Numbered from the stretch's first letter, positions 34,434-44,153 are shown. The stretch: DNA of 52,447 bases from UBA3537 sp045561735 (GCA_045561735.1 JBJKXC010000009.1:1-52447); one strand, 5' to 3'. The notes: generated by a model not told the origin, from the letters alone. A program made the numbers and translations.

Positions 34434-35337
34434 ATGAAAGAAGTCTTTTACAGCTATATCGAAAACCTTCAAAATGAAATAACATCGGCTCTAGAATTAA
34501 TTGACGGCTGTGCAAAATTTGAAGAAGATCTTTGGAAGCGAAAAGAAGGGGGTGGTGGCCGCACACGTATTTTGCAAAATGGCGAGGTCTTTGAAAAAGG
34601 CGGGGTTAATATTTCGAAGGTTTTTGGCCCCCTGCCAAAAACGATGCAAGCCTATTTTAAAGTTGAAGATGTTGATTTTTTTGCCTGTGGCTTAAGCCTT
34701 GTAATGCATCCCAAAAATCCGATGGTCCCGACGGTACATGCCAATTGGCGCTATTTTGAAATGTACGATAAAAGCGGGGAGCTTGTCGACCAATGGTTCG
34801 GAGGTGGCCTGGACTTGACGCCTTACTATCTGTTTGAAGAAGATGCTGAGCATTTTCACCTGCAGTGTAAAAATGCCTGCGATAGACACAACAGCAAGTT
34901 TTATCAAAAGTACAAACAAGCCTGTGATGCCTATTTTTACAACAGTCATAGAAACGAAGCACGTGGTGTGGGTGGCTTGTTTTTTGATTATTGCAAATCA
35001 AACGAGCAAATGAATATGCAACAATGGTATGATTTTATAACCGATGTTGGAGATCACTTTTTAGAAGCTTACCTGCCAATTGTACAAAAAAGAAAAGACT
35101 TGCCATACAACGATGTTGAACGCCAATGGCAAGAAATTAGAAGGGGCCGCTATGTGGAGTTTAACCTGGTTCATGACAAAGGCACTCTCTTTGGCCTTAA
35201 GACCAATGGCAGAATTGAAAGTGTTTTGATGAGTTTACCCCCCATATGTACAATGGGCCTATGACCATCACCCTACCCCAAACAGTAGAGAAGAAGCATT
35301 AATTGAGGTGTTAAAACGCCCTAAAAACTGGGTTTAA
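34434..35337 (+). CDS. hemF: Oxygen-dependent coproporphyrinogen-III oxidase, frameshifted near the 3' end
   Basis: HemF converts coproporphyrinogen III to protoporphyrinogen IX. The conserved body is intact: GGGGRTRIL, NWRYFEMYD, WFGGGLDLTPYYLF and GVGGLFFDYC. The frame then fails at a run of six C (35238-35243): as given it reads LPPICTMGL and stops at 35264 (276 aa). With five C it reads YVQWAYDHHPTPNSRE and on to KNWV, stopping at 35335-35337, one base before hemB (300 aa, normal). So the native gene almost surely ends at 35337, and the sequence has one extra C. This may be a sequencing error, slippage tract or real mutation. The truncated form lacks the last 24 or so residues, including the conserved WAYDHHP. 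Confidence 0.9.
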
Positions 35338-35338
35338 T

Positions 35339-36328
35339 ATGTATCCATTAAGAAGAAACAGACGCTTGCGCGCAAACGAAGCCATCCGAAATTTAGTAAG
35401 GGAAAATGCCATCACGCCAAATGATTTTTTAGTGCCATTATTTGTTGTCGAAGGCAAGGGGATTAAACAAGAAATTACAGCGATGCCAAACTATTTTCGA
35501 TACAGCTTAGACACACTTGAAAAAGAAGTCAAACTATTGTGGAATTTGGGCCTTAAAGCCGTATTGCTATTTGTGAAAGTTGAAGCGTCACTAAAAGACA
35601 ATAAGGGTTCTGAAGCTCTCAACCCTAATGGCTTGATGCAACGCACTATAAAAACCATTAAAAACAGCTGCCCTGACATGCTGGTTATGACGGATGTCGC
35701 TTTAGATCCCTATTCTATTTATGGCCATGATGGCGTGGTTGAAAAAGGACAAATTGTAAACGACTACACCGTTGAAATTCTTGCAAAAATGAGTCTGTCT
35801 CACGCCACAGCTGGTGCCAATTTTGTTGCGCCTAGTGATATGATGGATGGACGAATTTTATCGATTCGTGAAACCCTAGAAAAGAATGGTTTTGTAGACA
35901 CTGGAATTATGAGCTACAGTGCGAAATACGCCTCCTCTTTCTACGGCCCTTTTAGAAGCGCTTTAGATTCTGCGCCTTGTGAAAAAGATGATATTCCCAA
36001 GGACAAAAAAACCTACCAAATGGACTGTGCAAACCGCATTGAAGCCATGAGAGAAACTGAAATGGACATTGCAGAAGGAGCAGACATTGTAATGGTGAAG
36101 CCTGGCTTGGCTTATTTAGATATCATACGAGATATTAAAAATGAATTTGATGTGCCTGTTGCTGCTTATCAAGTAAGTGGAGAATATGCGATGATAAAAG
36201 CTGCAAGTGAAAAAGGCTGGTTGGAGCACGATCAAATAATGCTTGAAACAACAATGGCTTTCAAGCGGGCTGGAGCTAACCTTATCGCCAGCTATTTTGC
36301 AAAAGACATCGCAAAACTGATTGGATAA
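35339..36328 (+). CDS. hemB: Delta-aminolevulinic acid dehydratase (porphobilinogen synthase)
   Basis: A 329-aa TIM-barrel enzyme joining two ALA molecules to porphobilinogen. The start PLRRNRRLRANEAIRNL, DVALDPY, the SAKYASSFYGPFR segment with one active-site Lys, and VMVKPGLAYLD with the Schiff-base Lys are all present. It is the last gene of the operon, one base after the hemF stop. It acts before hemC in the pathway, so gene order does not follow reaction order. Confidence 0.97.
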   Translation: MYPLRRNRRLRANEAIRNLVRENAITPNDFLVPLFVVEGKGIKQEITAMPNYFRYSLDTLEKEVKLLWNLGLKAVLLFVKVEASLKDNKGSEALNPNGLMQRTIKTIKNSCPDMLVMTDVALDPYSIYGHDGVVEKGQIVNDYTVEILAKMSLSHATAGANFVAPSDMMDGRILSIRETLEKNGFVDTGIMSYSAKYASSFYGPFRSALDSAPCEKDDIPKDKKTYQMDCANRIEAMRETEMDIAEGADIVMVKPGLAYLDIIRDIKNEFDVPVAAYQVSGEYAMIKAASEKGWLEHDQIMLETTMAFKRAGANLIASYFAKDIAKLIG

Positions 36329-36352
36329 AGAAACCTAAGATTATTTTTTGGT

Positions 36353-36360
36353 TATCTTTA
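36353..36360 (+). promoter_or_regulatory. Near-consensus -7 box for the serine hydrolase gene
   Basis: TATCTTTA lies in the 51-nt gap between hemB and the hydrolase, 19 nt before its ATG. The last base differs from the consensus. No hairpin terminator for the heme operon is seen. Confidence 0.35.
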
Positions 36361-36379
36361 TAACAAAGTTACAAACAAA

Positions 36380-37546
36380 ATGAACTTACTGAAAAAAACA
36401 CTCAAGTGGGCCCTGTTGAGCGTTATTACCATAGTCGCTGTTTTATATATAACAGATACAGACTACCTCTTCAAGGCGGTCCGAACAGTATATTTTAAAG
36501 GTTATACAACCGCATCCATAAATGACTATGCCTATTTTGACAATGCTGTTGTGAGCGCCAGTACGTCTGAGAAATGGCCGCTGCACAAAGACTACAATAA
36601 AAGTCCTGCAACGAAAAAATTATCAGCGCTCCACAAATCGCAAGGAACGGTGGCTTATTTAATTATTAAAAATGACAGCATTTTACATGAATCGTATTAT
36701 GATGGCTACGACGAAAACTCTAAAAGTAATTCTTTTTCAATGGCTAAAAGCTATGTCTGTGGGCTTCTAGGAAAAGCTATAATGGAAGGCTATATAAAGA
36801 ATTTGGAACAGCCGGTCAGTGACTTTTTCCCGCAATATTCAGACGGTCTTTCAAGCAAAGTAACCGTTGGAGATCTTGCCTCCATGGCATCGGGCTCCAA
36901 CTGGATAGAAGATTATTATTGGCCCATCAATATTACAGCCAAAGCCTATTATGGAGAGGAGCTTGAAAAAACTATTTTGGGACTGAAAACAGTTAAAACG
37001 CCTGGACAATCTTTTGAGTACTCAAGCGGAGATACGCAATTGTTAGCTATGGTAATTGAAAAAGCTACGGATAAAAAGTTATACGACTATCTGTCTGAAA
37101 GTTTTTGGATCCCGCTGGAATCAGAAAATGATGCCCTTTGGCAAGTTGACAGCGAAGACACTGATCATGTAAAGGCCTACTGTTGTATTGCCAGCAATGC
37201 CAAAGATTTTGCGCGTTTTGGAAAACTTTACAAAGACCACGGCAAATGGAAAGGCCAACAAATTTTAGACTCTACTTATGTTGCTAAAAGTATTCAGCCG
37301 CGCTTTAATGACAGTCCTGAGTATGGCTATGGTTTTTGGCTACAAAAAAAAGATGGAAAATCTTTTTTTATGATGGAAGGCCATTTAGGGCAATGTGTGG
37401 TGGTGGTACCCGATGACAACCTTATTATAGTACGACTAGGGCGTGGTAAAGAATCCTTTGGTCGCAATCCTTACAATGGCGATATTACTATTTATATTGA
37501 GGAGGCTTATAAAATGATCGCTGATGCTGAACAAAATCAATCTTGA
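36380..37546 (+). CDS. Beta-lactamase-family (class C type) serine hydrolase, exported
   Basis: A 388-aa protein with an N-terminal membrane/signal helix (about 7-25) and a beta-lactamase/transpeptidase-like domain. The SxxK motif is Ser120-Met-Ala-Lys123, the second motif is YSSGD (Tyr in place of the class C YxN), and HLGQC resembles the HxG third motif. Members include DD-peptidases, esterases and beta-lactamases, so the function is open; resistance should not be assumed. It overlaps the next gene by 23 nt in another frame. Confidence 0.85.
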   Translation: MNLLKKTLKWALLSVITIVAVLYITDTDYLFKAVRTVYFKGYTTASINDYAYFDNAVVSASTSEKWPLHKDYNKSPATKKLSALHKSQGTVAYLIIKNDSILHESYYDGYDENSKSNSFSMAKSYVCGLLGKAIMEGYIKNLEQPVSDFFPQYSDGLSSKVTVGDLASMASGSNWIEDYYWPINITAKAYYGEELEKTILGLKTVKTPGQSFEYSSGDTQLLAMVIEKATDKKLYDYLSESFWIPLESENDALWQVDSEDTDHVKAYCCIASNAKDFARFGKLYKDHGKWKGQQILDSTYVAKSIQPRFNDSPEYGYGFWLQKKDGKSFFMMEGHLGQCVVVVPDDNLIIVRLGRGKESFGRNPYNGDITIYIEEAYKMIADAEQNQS

Positions 37547-38237
37547 GAACATATTATTTTTAGACATTGAAACGGTTCCTGAAGCTCAATATTTTGACGA
37601 ATTAACAGCCGAAAAGCAAGCTCTTTGGGCCAAAAAATCTCAGTACCAACGCAAGGAAGACTTCAGCCCTGAAGCGTTTTATCACCGTGCTGGTATTTGG
37701 GCAGAATTTGGAAAAATTATATGTATTTCTGTTGGCCATTTTATCTTGGAAACCGACTCAAAAAAATTTCGTATTACCACATTCACCGGGAAAGAAAAAG
37801 AGCTTCTGTCGGAGTTTAAAGAATTGCTTGATAAACATTTTAACGGTCGGAGGCATTTGCTTTGCGCACACAATGGCAAGGAATTTGACTTTCCGTTTAT
37901 CGCCAGAAGGATGCTTATTCACAAAATAGAATTACCGTCTAAACTCAATTTATTTGGGAAAAAACCTTGGGAAATCCCGCATCTAGACACCCTTGAACTG
38001 TGGAAGTTTGGGGATTACAAACACTATACCTCTTTAAAACTAATGACCAATGTCCTTGGTATTCCTTCGTCGAAAGATGATATTGATGGCAGTGAAATTT
38101 ATCGGGTATTTTACAAAGAAAAGGATCTCCAACGGATCATTACTTATTGCCAAAAAGACACCTTGGCGGTGGCTCAAATTCTATTGCGCCTAAGAAACGA
38201 ACCCCTTTTAAACGCGAGGGAAATTAATTATATTTAA
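37524..38237 (+). CDS. DEDD-type 3'-5' exonuclease (PolB-exonuclease-like)
   Basis: A 237-aa protein similar to the exonuclease domain of family B polymerases, standing alone. Exo I is LDIETVPE with Asp14 and Glu16, Exo II is CAHNGKEFDFPFIARRM, and Exo III is YCQKDTLAVAQI. It probably trims single-stranded or mismatched DNA ends, but the in vivo role is unknown. The start overlaps the serine hydrolase by 23 nt, and the next gene starts 3 nt downstream. Confidence 0.85.
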   Translation: MLNKINLENILFLDIETVPEAQYFDELTAEKQALWAKKSQYQRKEDFSPEAFYHRAGIWAEFGKIICISVGHFILETDSKKFRITTFTGKEKELLSEFKELLDKHFNGRRHLLCAHNGKEFDFPFIARRMLIHKIELPSKLNLFGKKPWEIPHLDTLELWKFGDYKHYTSLKLMTNVLGIPSSKDDIDGSEIYRVFYKEKDLQRIITYCQKDTLAVAQILLRLRNEPLLNAREINYI

Positions 38238-38240
38238 GTC

Positions 38241-39932
38241 ATGGAAGACAAGCCCATTCTTAGTGTTAAAGATTTGCGTATCGCATTTCAAAGCATAGAT
38301 GGTTTTAATTCGGTTGTGCATAACATTGCTTTCGATGTTTTTGAAAATGAAATAATAGGAATTGTAGGAGAAAGTGGGTCAGGAAAATCTGTTACCGCCC
38401 TATCCCTTATGCAGTTGTTGCCAAAGGGGCAAAAAACACAAATTTCTGGGACGATTACGTACCTAGGCAGGGATTTAAATTCTATTACACAGACGGATAT
38501 GCAGGATTTGAGAGGTCGAGAAATCTCAATGGTTTTTCAAGAACCCATGAGTGCTCTAAATCCATCCATGCGCTGTGGAGATCAGGTAAAAGAGATCATA
38601 TTACACCATGGCATTGCGAGAAAAGAGGCCGCGGCGGCTGAAGTCCTTCATTTACTCGATAGTGTTAAAATGCCATCTCCGGCTAAAGCCATGCGGAAAT
38701 ACCCTCATGAACTTTCAGGAGGCCAACAACAACGTATTATGATTGCAATGGCAATTGCTTGTAAACCAAAAGTTCTCATTGCAGACGAACCGACGACAGC
38801 TTTAGATGTAACCGTTCAAAAAGAAATCATTTCCTTGTTGAAGCGACTGCAAAAAGAAACCAAAATGAGTGTGATTTTTATCAGTCATGATTTAACCTTG
38901 GTTTCGGAAATAGCACAAAGGACATTGGTGATGTACCAAGGAAAAATTGTAGAAAAGGGAGCGACAAAAACAATTTTTAAAACACCTAAAAATGACTACA
39001 CTAAAGCATTGATTGCTGCAAGGCCTGAAATAGGTCAGAGGCTCCATAAGCTTCCAACCATCAATGACGTTCTTTCAGATTCTAAAAATTCAGGAGTTGT
39101 TAGCAAAAAAGAAAGAGAAAAAGCGCACAAAATCCTTTACAGCGCTCCCCCAATTTTAGAGGTTATAAACTTGGGAAAAGTATATTACAAAAATATTGGC
39201 CTTTTTGGTCAAAAGGCAGTTTTTAAAGCTGTTGACGGGGTTAGTTTTAAGCTCTACGAAGGCGAAACTTTAGGGCTGGTAGGAGAGTCGGGCTGCGGAA
39301 AATCTAGTTTAGGAAAGGCAATTTTGCAGCTAGATAAAGCAACTTCAGGAAGCATTATATATAAAGGTAAAGACCTTAGCATGCTGTCAAAAAAGGAACT
39401 GAGGCAGCTCCGAAAAGAAGTTCAAATTATATTCCAAGACCCCTTGAGTTCATTAAATCCAAGACTGACGGTTGGAATGGCTATCATGGAGCCGATGGGA
39501 GTCCATAAATTGCATAAAAATGATACCGCCCGTAAATTAAAAACACTAGAACTTTTAGAAAAAGTTGGACTAAATCATTCTGCTTTTGAACGTTATCCCC
39601 ACGAGTTTTCGGGGGGTCAAAGGCAGCGTATTGGTATTGCAAGGACCATTGCCGTAGAGCCAAAACTAATTTTGTGTGATGAATCCGTTTCTGCACTTGA
39701 CATTTCCGTTCAAGCTCAAGTTCTAAATCTCCTCAACGCACTTAAGAAAGATTTTGGATTTACCTATATTTTCATTTCACACGATTTGGCGGTTGTCAAA
39801 TACATGTCAGACCAACTAATAGTGATGGACAAAGCAAAAATTGTGGAAAAAGGGGAAGCAGATTACGTATACGCAAATCCGAAAAAACCTTACACAAAAA
39901 AACTTATAGGCGCCATCCCAAAAGGTTTATAG
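38241..39932 (+). CDS. Fused DppD-DppF-type ABC transporter ATPase (peptide or nickel uptake)
   Basis: A 563-aa protein with two complete ABC domains, each with Walker A (GESGSGKS; GESGCGKS), an LSGGQ-type signature (ELSGGQQQRI; EFSGGQRQRI) and Walker B (VLIADEPTT; LILCDESVS). After each half comes the oligopeptide-transporter C-terminal domain (KNDYTKALIAA; KKPYTKKLIGAIP). It corresponds to DppD plus DppF in one chain. Permease and binding-protein genes are not next to it. The convergent scoB end overlaps by 6 nt. Confidence 0.9.
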   Translation: MEDKPILSVKDLRIAFQSIDGFNSVVHNIAFDVFENEIIGIVGESGSGKSVTALSLMQLLPKGQKTQISGTITYLGRDLNSITQTDMQDLRGREISMVFQEPMSALNPSMRCGDQVKEIILHHGIARKEAAAAEVLHLLDSVKMPSPAKAMRKYPHELSGGQQQRIMIAMAIACKPKVLIADEPTTALDVTVQKEIISLLKRLQKETKMSVIFISHDLTLVSEIAQRTLVMYQGKIVEKGATKTIFKTPKNDYTKALIAARPEIGQRLHKLPTINDVLSDSKNSGVVSKKEREKAHKILYSAPPILEVINLGKVYYKNIGLFGQKAVFKAVDGVSFKLYEGETLGLVGESGCGKSSLGKAILQLDKATSGSIIYKGKDLSMLSKKELRQLRKEVQIIFQDPLSSLNPRLTVGMAIMEPMGVHKLHKNDTARKLKTLELLEKVGLNHSAFERYPHEFSGGQRQRIGIARTIAVEPKLILCDESVSALDISVQAQVLNLLNALKKDFGFTYIFISHDLAVVKYMSDQLIVMDKAKIVEKGEADYVYANPKKPYTKKLIGAIPKGL

Positions 39933-40580
39933 TGGCATTTCGGGAATCAACCCGTCCACAATCATATAGCCTTCAGTCGCAGCTTGAATCGTTTCAACCT
40001 CAACCCCAGGTGCACGCTCTAAAAGTTTAAATCCTTGTGTGGTAACTTCTAGAACTGCTAAGTTTGTTACAATTTTTTTGACACAATTAACTCCAGTTAG
40101 TGGAAGGCTGCAACGTTTTAAAAGCTTTGATTCACCACGCTTGTTGGTGTGCATCATGGCAACAATAATATTTTCAGCGCTAGCGACCAAGTCCATAGCG
40201 CCGCCCATTCCCTTGACCAAACGCCCAGGAATTTTCCAATTGGCAATATCTCCATTTTCGGCAACCTCCATGGCGCCCAAAATGGTCAAGTCAACGTGTT
40301 TCCCTCTAATCATTGAAAAACTCATAGCAGAGTCAAAATAGCTAGCGCCGCCCAAAGCCGTAATAGTTTGTTTTCCAGCGTTGATTAAATCGGCATCTTC
40401 TTCACCCGCGTAAGGAAAAGGGCCCATCCCCAAAATTCCATTTTCACTTTGAAAATCGACTTCAATATCGGATCTTACAAAATTTGCAACAAGAGTCGGA
40501 ATTCCAATCCCTAAATTAACATAATACCCCGACTTGATTTCTTTCGCAATTCGTTTTGCAATTCCGTTTTTATCTAACAT
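39927..40580 (-). CDS. 3-oxoacid CoA-transferase subunit B
   Basis: A 217-aa beta subunit of a succinyl-CoA:3-ketoacid-type CoA transferase (SCOT). The catalytic Glu lies in QSENGILGMGP, where it forms the glutamyl-CoA thioester. The GIGIPTLVANF and MKGIGGAMDL-like (here KGMGGAMDLVA) segments match ScoB. It follows the A subunit by 11 nt and together they likely use acetoacetate. The exact substrate is inferred. Confidence 0.92.
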   Translation of the reverse strand: MLDKNGIAKRIAKEIKSGYYVNLGIGIPTLVANFVRSDIEVDFQSENGILGMGPFPYAGEEDADLINAGKQTITALGGASYFDSAMSFSMIRGKHVDLTILGAMEVAENGDIANWKIPGRLVKGMGGAMDLVASAENIIVAMMHTNKRGESKLLKRCSLPLTGVNCVKKIVTNLAVLEVTTQGFKLLERAPGVEVETIQAATEGYMIVDGLIPEMPL

Positions 40581-40591
40581 AAGATTTCCTT

Positions 40592-41293
40592 TTAAGTTTT
40601 TGAAGTCAGTGTGCGTTGTTCGATACGTTTCTCATAATTTTGGCCTTGAAAAATTCGCTGGACAAAAATCCCAGGAATGTGAATATGGTTTGGATCTAAG
40701 GCCCCTGCAGGTACTAGTTCTTCAACCTCAGCAACTGTTATTTTCGCAGCTCCGCACATATTTGGGTTAAAATTTCTAGCAGTTCCTTTAAAAATTAGAT
40801 TCCCTGCCGTATCCCCTTTCCAGGCTTTTACAAAAGAAAAATCGGCTTTAAAAGCGTATTCTAAAACATGCATTTTACCATCAAATTCACGTGTTTCCTT
40901 GCCTTTGGCAACTTCTGTCCCAAAACCAGCGGGGGTATAAATAGCTGGGAAACCAGCTTGTGCAGCCCTGCATCGCTCTGCCAAAGTGCCTTGAGGAATC
41001 AATTCGACTTCCAATTCACCAGAAAGCATTTGACGTTCAAATTCGTCATTCTCACCAACATAAGAGGATATCATTTTTTTTATTTGATGCTTCTGAAGCA
41101 AGTTCCCCAAGCCAAAATTATCTACACCCGCATTGTTTGAAATGCAAGTCAAATCTCTAACATTCATAGCAACCAATTCGGCAATGGCATTTTCAGGAAT
41201 TCCGCAAAGACCAAAGCCCCCCAGAAGCAAGGTCATTCCACTCTTTACACCTTTAAGGGCCGTTTTGACGTTTTTTACAGTTTTATTAATCAT
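40592..41293 (-). CDS. 3-oxoacid CoA-transferase subunit A
   Basis: A 233-aa alpha subunit pairing with the downstream B subunit. GGFGLCGIPENAI is the family signature near the N-terminus, and GFPAIYTPAGFGTEVAKGKE lies mid-protein. It starts 23 nt after the pbp1A stop in the same direction, so it may share the gldH-pbp1A transcript, though a separate promoter is possible. Confidence 0.92.
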   Translation of the reverse strand: MINKTVKNVKTALKGVKSGMTLLLGGFGLCGIPENAIAELVAMNVRDLTCISNNAGVDNFGLGNLLQKHQIKKMISSYVGENDEFERQMLSGELEVELIPQGTLAERCRAAQAGFPAIYTPAGFGTEVAKGKETREFDGKMHVLEYAFKADFSFVKAWKGDTAGNLIFKGTARNFNPNMCGAAKITVAEVEELVPAGALDPNHIHIPGIFVQRIFQGQNYEKRIEQRTLTSKT

Positions 41294-41316
41294 TTATTAA
41301 ACTTTAGGCTAATAGG

Positions 41317-43653
41317 TTAAAAATCAATTTCTGGGGTTAACACCTCATTTATAATTTCAGCTTCACCCTCATAATTGTACAGTTCACACTCAGTGGCAAT
41401 GGATAATACTTCCGGTTTTTCAAATTCATCTTTAGAGATCCCCAGTTCTTCAATGGAGTAGCAGCCCTTCATATAGTTGGCCCAAATAGGCAAAGCCATG
41501 GAAGCCCCTTGCCCGTAAGTAATCGTTTTAAAATGAGTAGCACGGTCTTCACCTCCAACCCAAACTCCCGTCACTAAATTAGGTACCATTCCCATAAACC
41601 AACCATCGCTTTGATTTTGTGTAGTCCCTGTCTTACCTGCAATAGGATTGTCAAATTCATAGGGATAGCCGGTTACTATTTCTTTGTAAACAGCTTGATT
41701 TTTACCAAAATCATGACGCAATCTTTGGCCCGAACCAAATCTTGTCACGCCTTCCATTAAACTTAAGATAACATAAGCAATTTCTTCACTTAATACATCA
41801 CGCGTTTCTGGCGAAAATTGATAGAGCAAAGTCCCATTTTTGTCTTCAATTCTGGTTACCATAACCGGCTTGGTATAAACCCCTTTATTGGCAAAAGTTG
41901 CATAAGCTGCCACCATTTCATAAATACTTAAGTCAGGAGTTCCAAGTGCAATGGAGGGTACTGCAGGGAGGCTTTGTTCAATGCCTAGACTCTTGGCTAA
42001 ATTAATAACGGGCTGCGGGCCTATTTCATTCATCAAGCGTGCTGTAATGGTGTTTCTAGAGTTGGCGAGTGCTGATTTTAAAGTTTCAAACCCTAAATAA
42101 TTATTACTGGAATTTTTGGGAGACCAAGGCTTCATATTACCAAACTTCATGGTGGGAATTGTAATTTGTGCTTTGGGGAAAGTATCGCAGGGTGAGAGGT
42201 GCAATTGATCAATGGCTGCCGCATAAACAAATGGCTTAAAAGTGGATCCAACTTGACGCTTGCCTTGTTTAACCATGTCGTATTGGAAGTGCTTGTAATC
42301 AAACCCACCAACCCAGGTTTTAACAAATCCTGTTTGGGGTTCCATTGACATTGTTCCAGCTCTGAGAAAAGATTTGTAATACCGCATAGAATCGATAGGA
42401 GTCATTACTGTATCAATTTCGTTGTTAGGTGCGGTCCAAGAAAAAACTTTCATAGGAATCTTCTTTTTAAAAGATGCAACAATTTCATTGACTGGTTTCT
42501 TAAGATCATATCGCATTTTACGCCAACGCTCAGAGCGTTTCATCCCTAGATTTAAAAGTCTTTCAATTTCCTCATCCTCCAATTCTAAAAATGGCGCTGT
42601 TGGATTTCTTTGTTTCGTGTTTTGAATAAAAAATTCGGCTTGTAAGGCCTGCATATGTTCAGTTACTGCGGCTTCAGCGAGCACTTGCATTCTAGAATCA
42701 ATAGTGGTGTATACCTTGAGACCATCTCTGTATATATTATATTTATCTCCATTAGGCTTTTTATTGTCGTTTTGGCTGACCCAGTCTTTTAAAAATTGTT
42801 TTAAATATGCGCGAAAATATGTTGCAATTCCTTCTCTGTGGGACTCTGGTTTATAATTTAAATTAAGAGGGGTTGATTGCAGTGAATCTTTTTTAGTTTC
42901 ACTGATATAACCATATTTAGCCATTTGAGACAGAACAACATTCCTGCGGTTTTTGGTACCAACAGGGTTTCTTTTTGGGCGTGGATTGTAAAGCGATGAG
43001 TTTTTAAACATGCCAACTAGCATAGCAGACTCAGAGATGTTTAAATCCTTAGGCTCCTTACCAAAATAAATTCGAGAAGCGCTTCGAATACCATCAGCAT
43101 TGTTGCCAAAGTCATAAATATTAAAATATTGAGCAATAATCTCTTCTTTTGTGTATTGTTTCTCCAAACGAATGGCAATAACCCATTCTTTTATTTTTTG
43201 AGTGATACGGCCAAGTGTGCTTTTAGAGCCTTCTCCATGAAAAAGTTGCTTTGCTAATTGTTGTGAAATCGTACTTGCCCCACCGTCTTTGCCTAGCTTA
43301 AAAATAGCTCTTAAAGTCCCTCTAGTATCAATTCCAGAATGCCTCATATAGCGAATATCTTCCGTGGCAATAAGTGCATCGACTAAATGCTGTGGGAGTT
43401 CATCATAACCAACAGGCGTACGGTTATCTTCATAGTAAAACTTCCCAAGTGTAACCATATCAGAAGAAAGAATTTCTGTGGCTAAATTAGTCCTTGGGTT
43501 CTCTAATGCCGTGTGGTCTGGCATGGCGCCAAAAAAGCCGAAAGATGCGAGCAAAAAGACAAGCGGAACAAAAAATACTATAAATGTAAAAAAGACCCAA
43601 AACCATCTTTTAAGTTTTAAGAAATTTGACTTAGATTTTCCTTTTTTTACCAT
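41317..43653 (-). CDS. Penicillin-binding protein 1A (bifunctional glycosyltransferase/transpeptidase)
   Basis: A 778-aa class A PBP: N-terminal membrane helix (about 12-36), GT51 glycosyltransferase domain with ATEDIRYMRHSGID and GGASTISQQLAKQLF, and a transpeptidase domain with SxxK GSTFKPF, SxN ANSRNT and KTGTT. It builds and cross-links peptidoglycan in the inner membrane. gldH ends 8 nt upstream and scoA follows. The Glu in ATED is the glycosyltransferase catalytic residue. Confidence 0.95.
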   Translation of the reverse strand: MVKKGKSKSNFLKLKRWFWVFFTFIVFFVPLVFLLASFGFFGAMPDHTALENPRTNLATEILSSDMVTLGKFYYEDNRTPVGYDELPQHLVDALIATEDIRYMRHSGIDTRGTLRAIFKLGKDGGASTISQQLAKQLFHGEGSKSTLGRITQKIKEWVIAIRLEKQYTKEEIIAQYFNIYDFGNNADGIRSASRIYFGKEPKDLNISESAMLVGMFKNSSLYNPRPKRNPVGTKNRRNVVLSQMAKYGYISETKKDSLQSTPLNLNYKPESHREGIATYFRAYLKQFLKDWVSQNDNKKPNGDKYNIYRDGLKVYTTIDSRMQVLAEAAVTEHMQALQAEFFIQNTKQRNPTAPFLELEDEEIERLLNLGMKRSERWRKMRYDLKKPVNEIVASFKKKIPMKVFSWTAPNNEIDTVMTPIDSMRYYKSFLRAGTMSMEPQTGFVKTWVGGFDYKHFQYDMVKQGKRQVGSTFKPFVYAAAIDQLHLSPCDTFPKAQITIPTMKFGNMKPWSPKNSSNNYLGFETLKSALANSRNTITARLMNEIGPQPVINLAKSLGIEQSLPAVPSIALGTPDLSIYEMVAAYATFANKGVYTKPVMVTRIEDKNGTLLYQFSPETRDVLSEEIAYVILSLMEGVTRFGSGQRLRHDFGKNQAVYKEIVTGYPYEFDNPIAGKTGTTQNQSDGWFMGMVPNLVTGVWVGGEDRATHFKTITYGQGASMALPIWANYMKGCYSIEELGISKDEFEKPEVLSIATECELYNYEGEAEIINEVLTPEIDF

Positions 43654-43661
43654 CTTTATAT

Positions 43662-44153
43662 TTATTGCACGGCTTCAATGCTAAATCCAACATCCTCAAC
43701 GCCTTCCAAAAGAATCTTGCCCTCAGTATCGCCAAGCAACCTATTGGCATGTGTGACTTCAAGCCTATATTCGCCCATTTCTGTAAAGCTAAATGGAACA
43801 TCATAACCTTTGTACCAAAGCCTATGTTCTTTAATCAAGATAGAGCCTTGTCCTAACATTGAACCATCTGGATTTGCCATCCTATATTCTAATGTGTCCC
43901 TTACTAACTTCCCTTTGGGGTGGCGCAAGGAAACGATCAAAAACAGGTTGCTAAATTCATAATTTTTATTAGTGCGTAGTTTTAAGAATAAATCAACCGT
44001 TTGAAGCGTGTCGGTAACATTAAAGTGATATGTGATAGGCCTATCCTTGTGCCAAGGAGAATCTAATGATGCATATTGGTCAAACACTACTTTTTTATCA
44101 CAAGCGAAGATCGTGGTAAGTGTTAAATAGCATATGAAAAAAATTGTTCGCAT
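43662..44153 (-). CDS. gldH: Gliding motility lipoprotein GldH
   Basis: A 163-aa lipoprotein with lipobox Cys18 (TIFAC|DKKVVFDQY). It matches GldH by size, lipoprotein start and segments such as DQYASLDSPWHKD and LWYKGYDVPF. In Flavobacterium johnsoniae GldH is required for gliding and chitin use. Location directly upstream of a class A PBP gene fits the usual synteny. No secretion or other gld genes are in the window. Confidence 0.85.
   Translation of the reverse strand: MRTIFFICYLTLTTIFACDKKVVFDQYASLDSPWHKDRPITYHFNVTDTLQTVDLFLKLRTNKNYEFSNLFLIVSLRHPKGKLVRDTLEYRMANPDGSMLGQGSILIKEHRLWYKGYDVPFSFTEMGEYRLEVTHANRLLGDTEGKILLEGVEDVGFSIEAVQ

Noticed and set aside
34657..35001. 114-aa antisense ORF inside hemF
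   Set aside because: Hem motifs are on the plus strand; the composition is a mirror effect.
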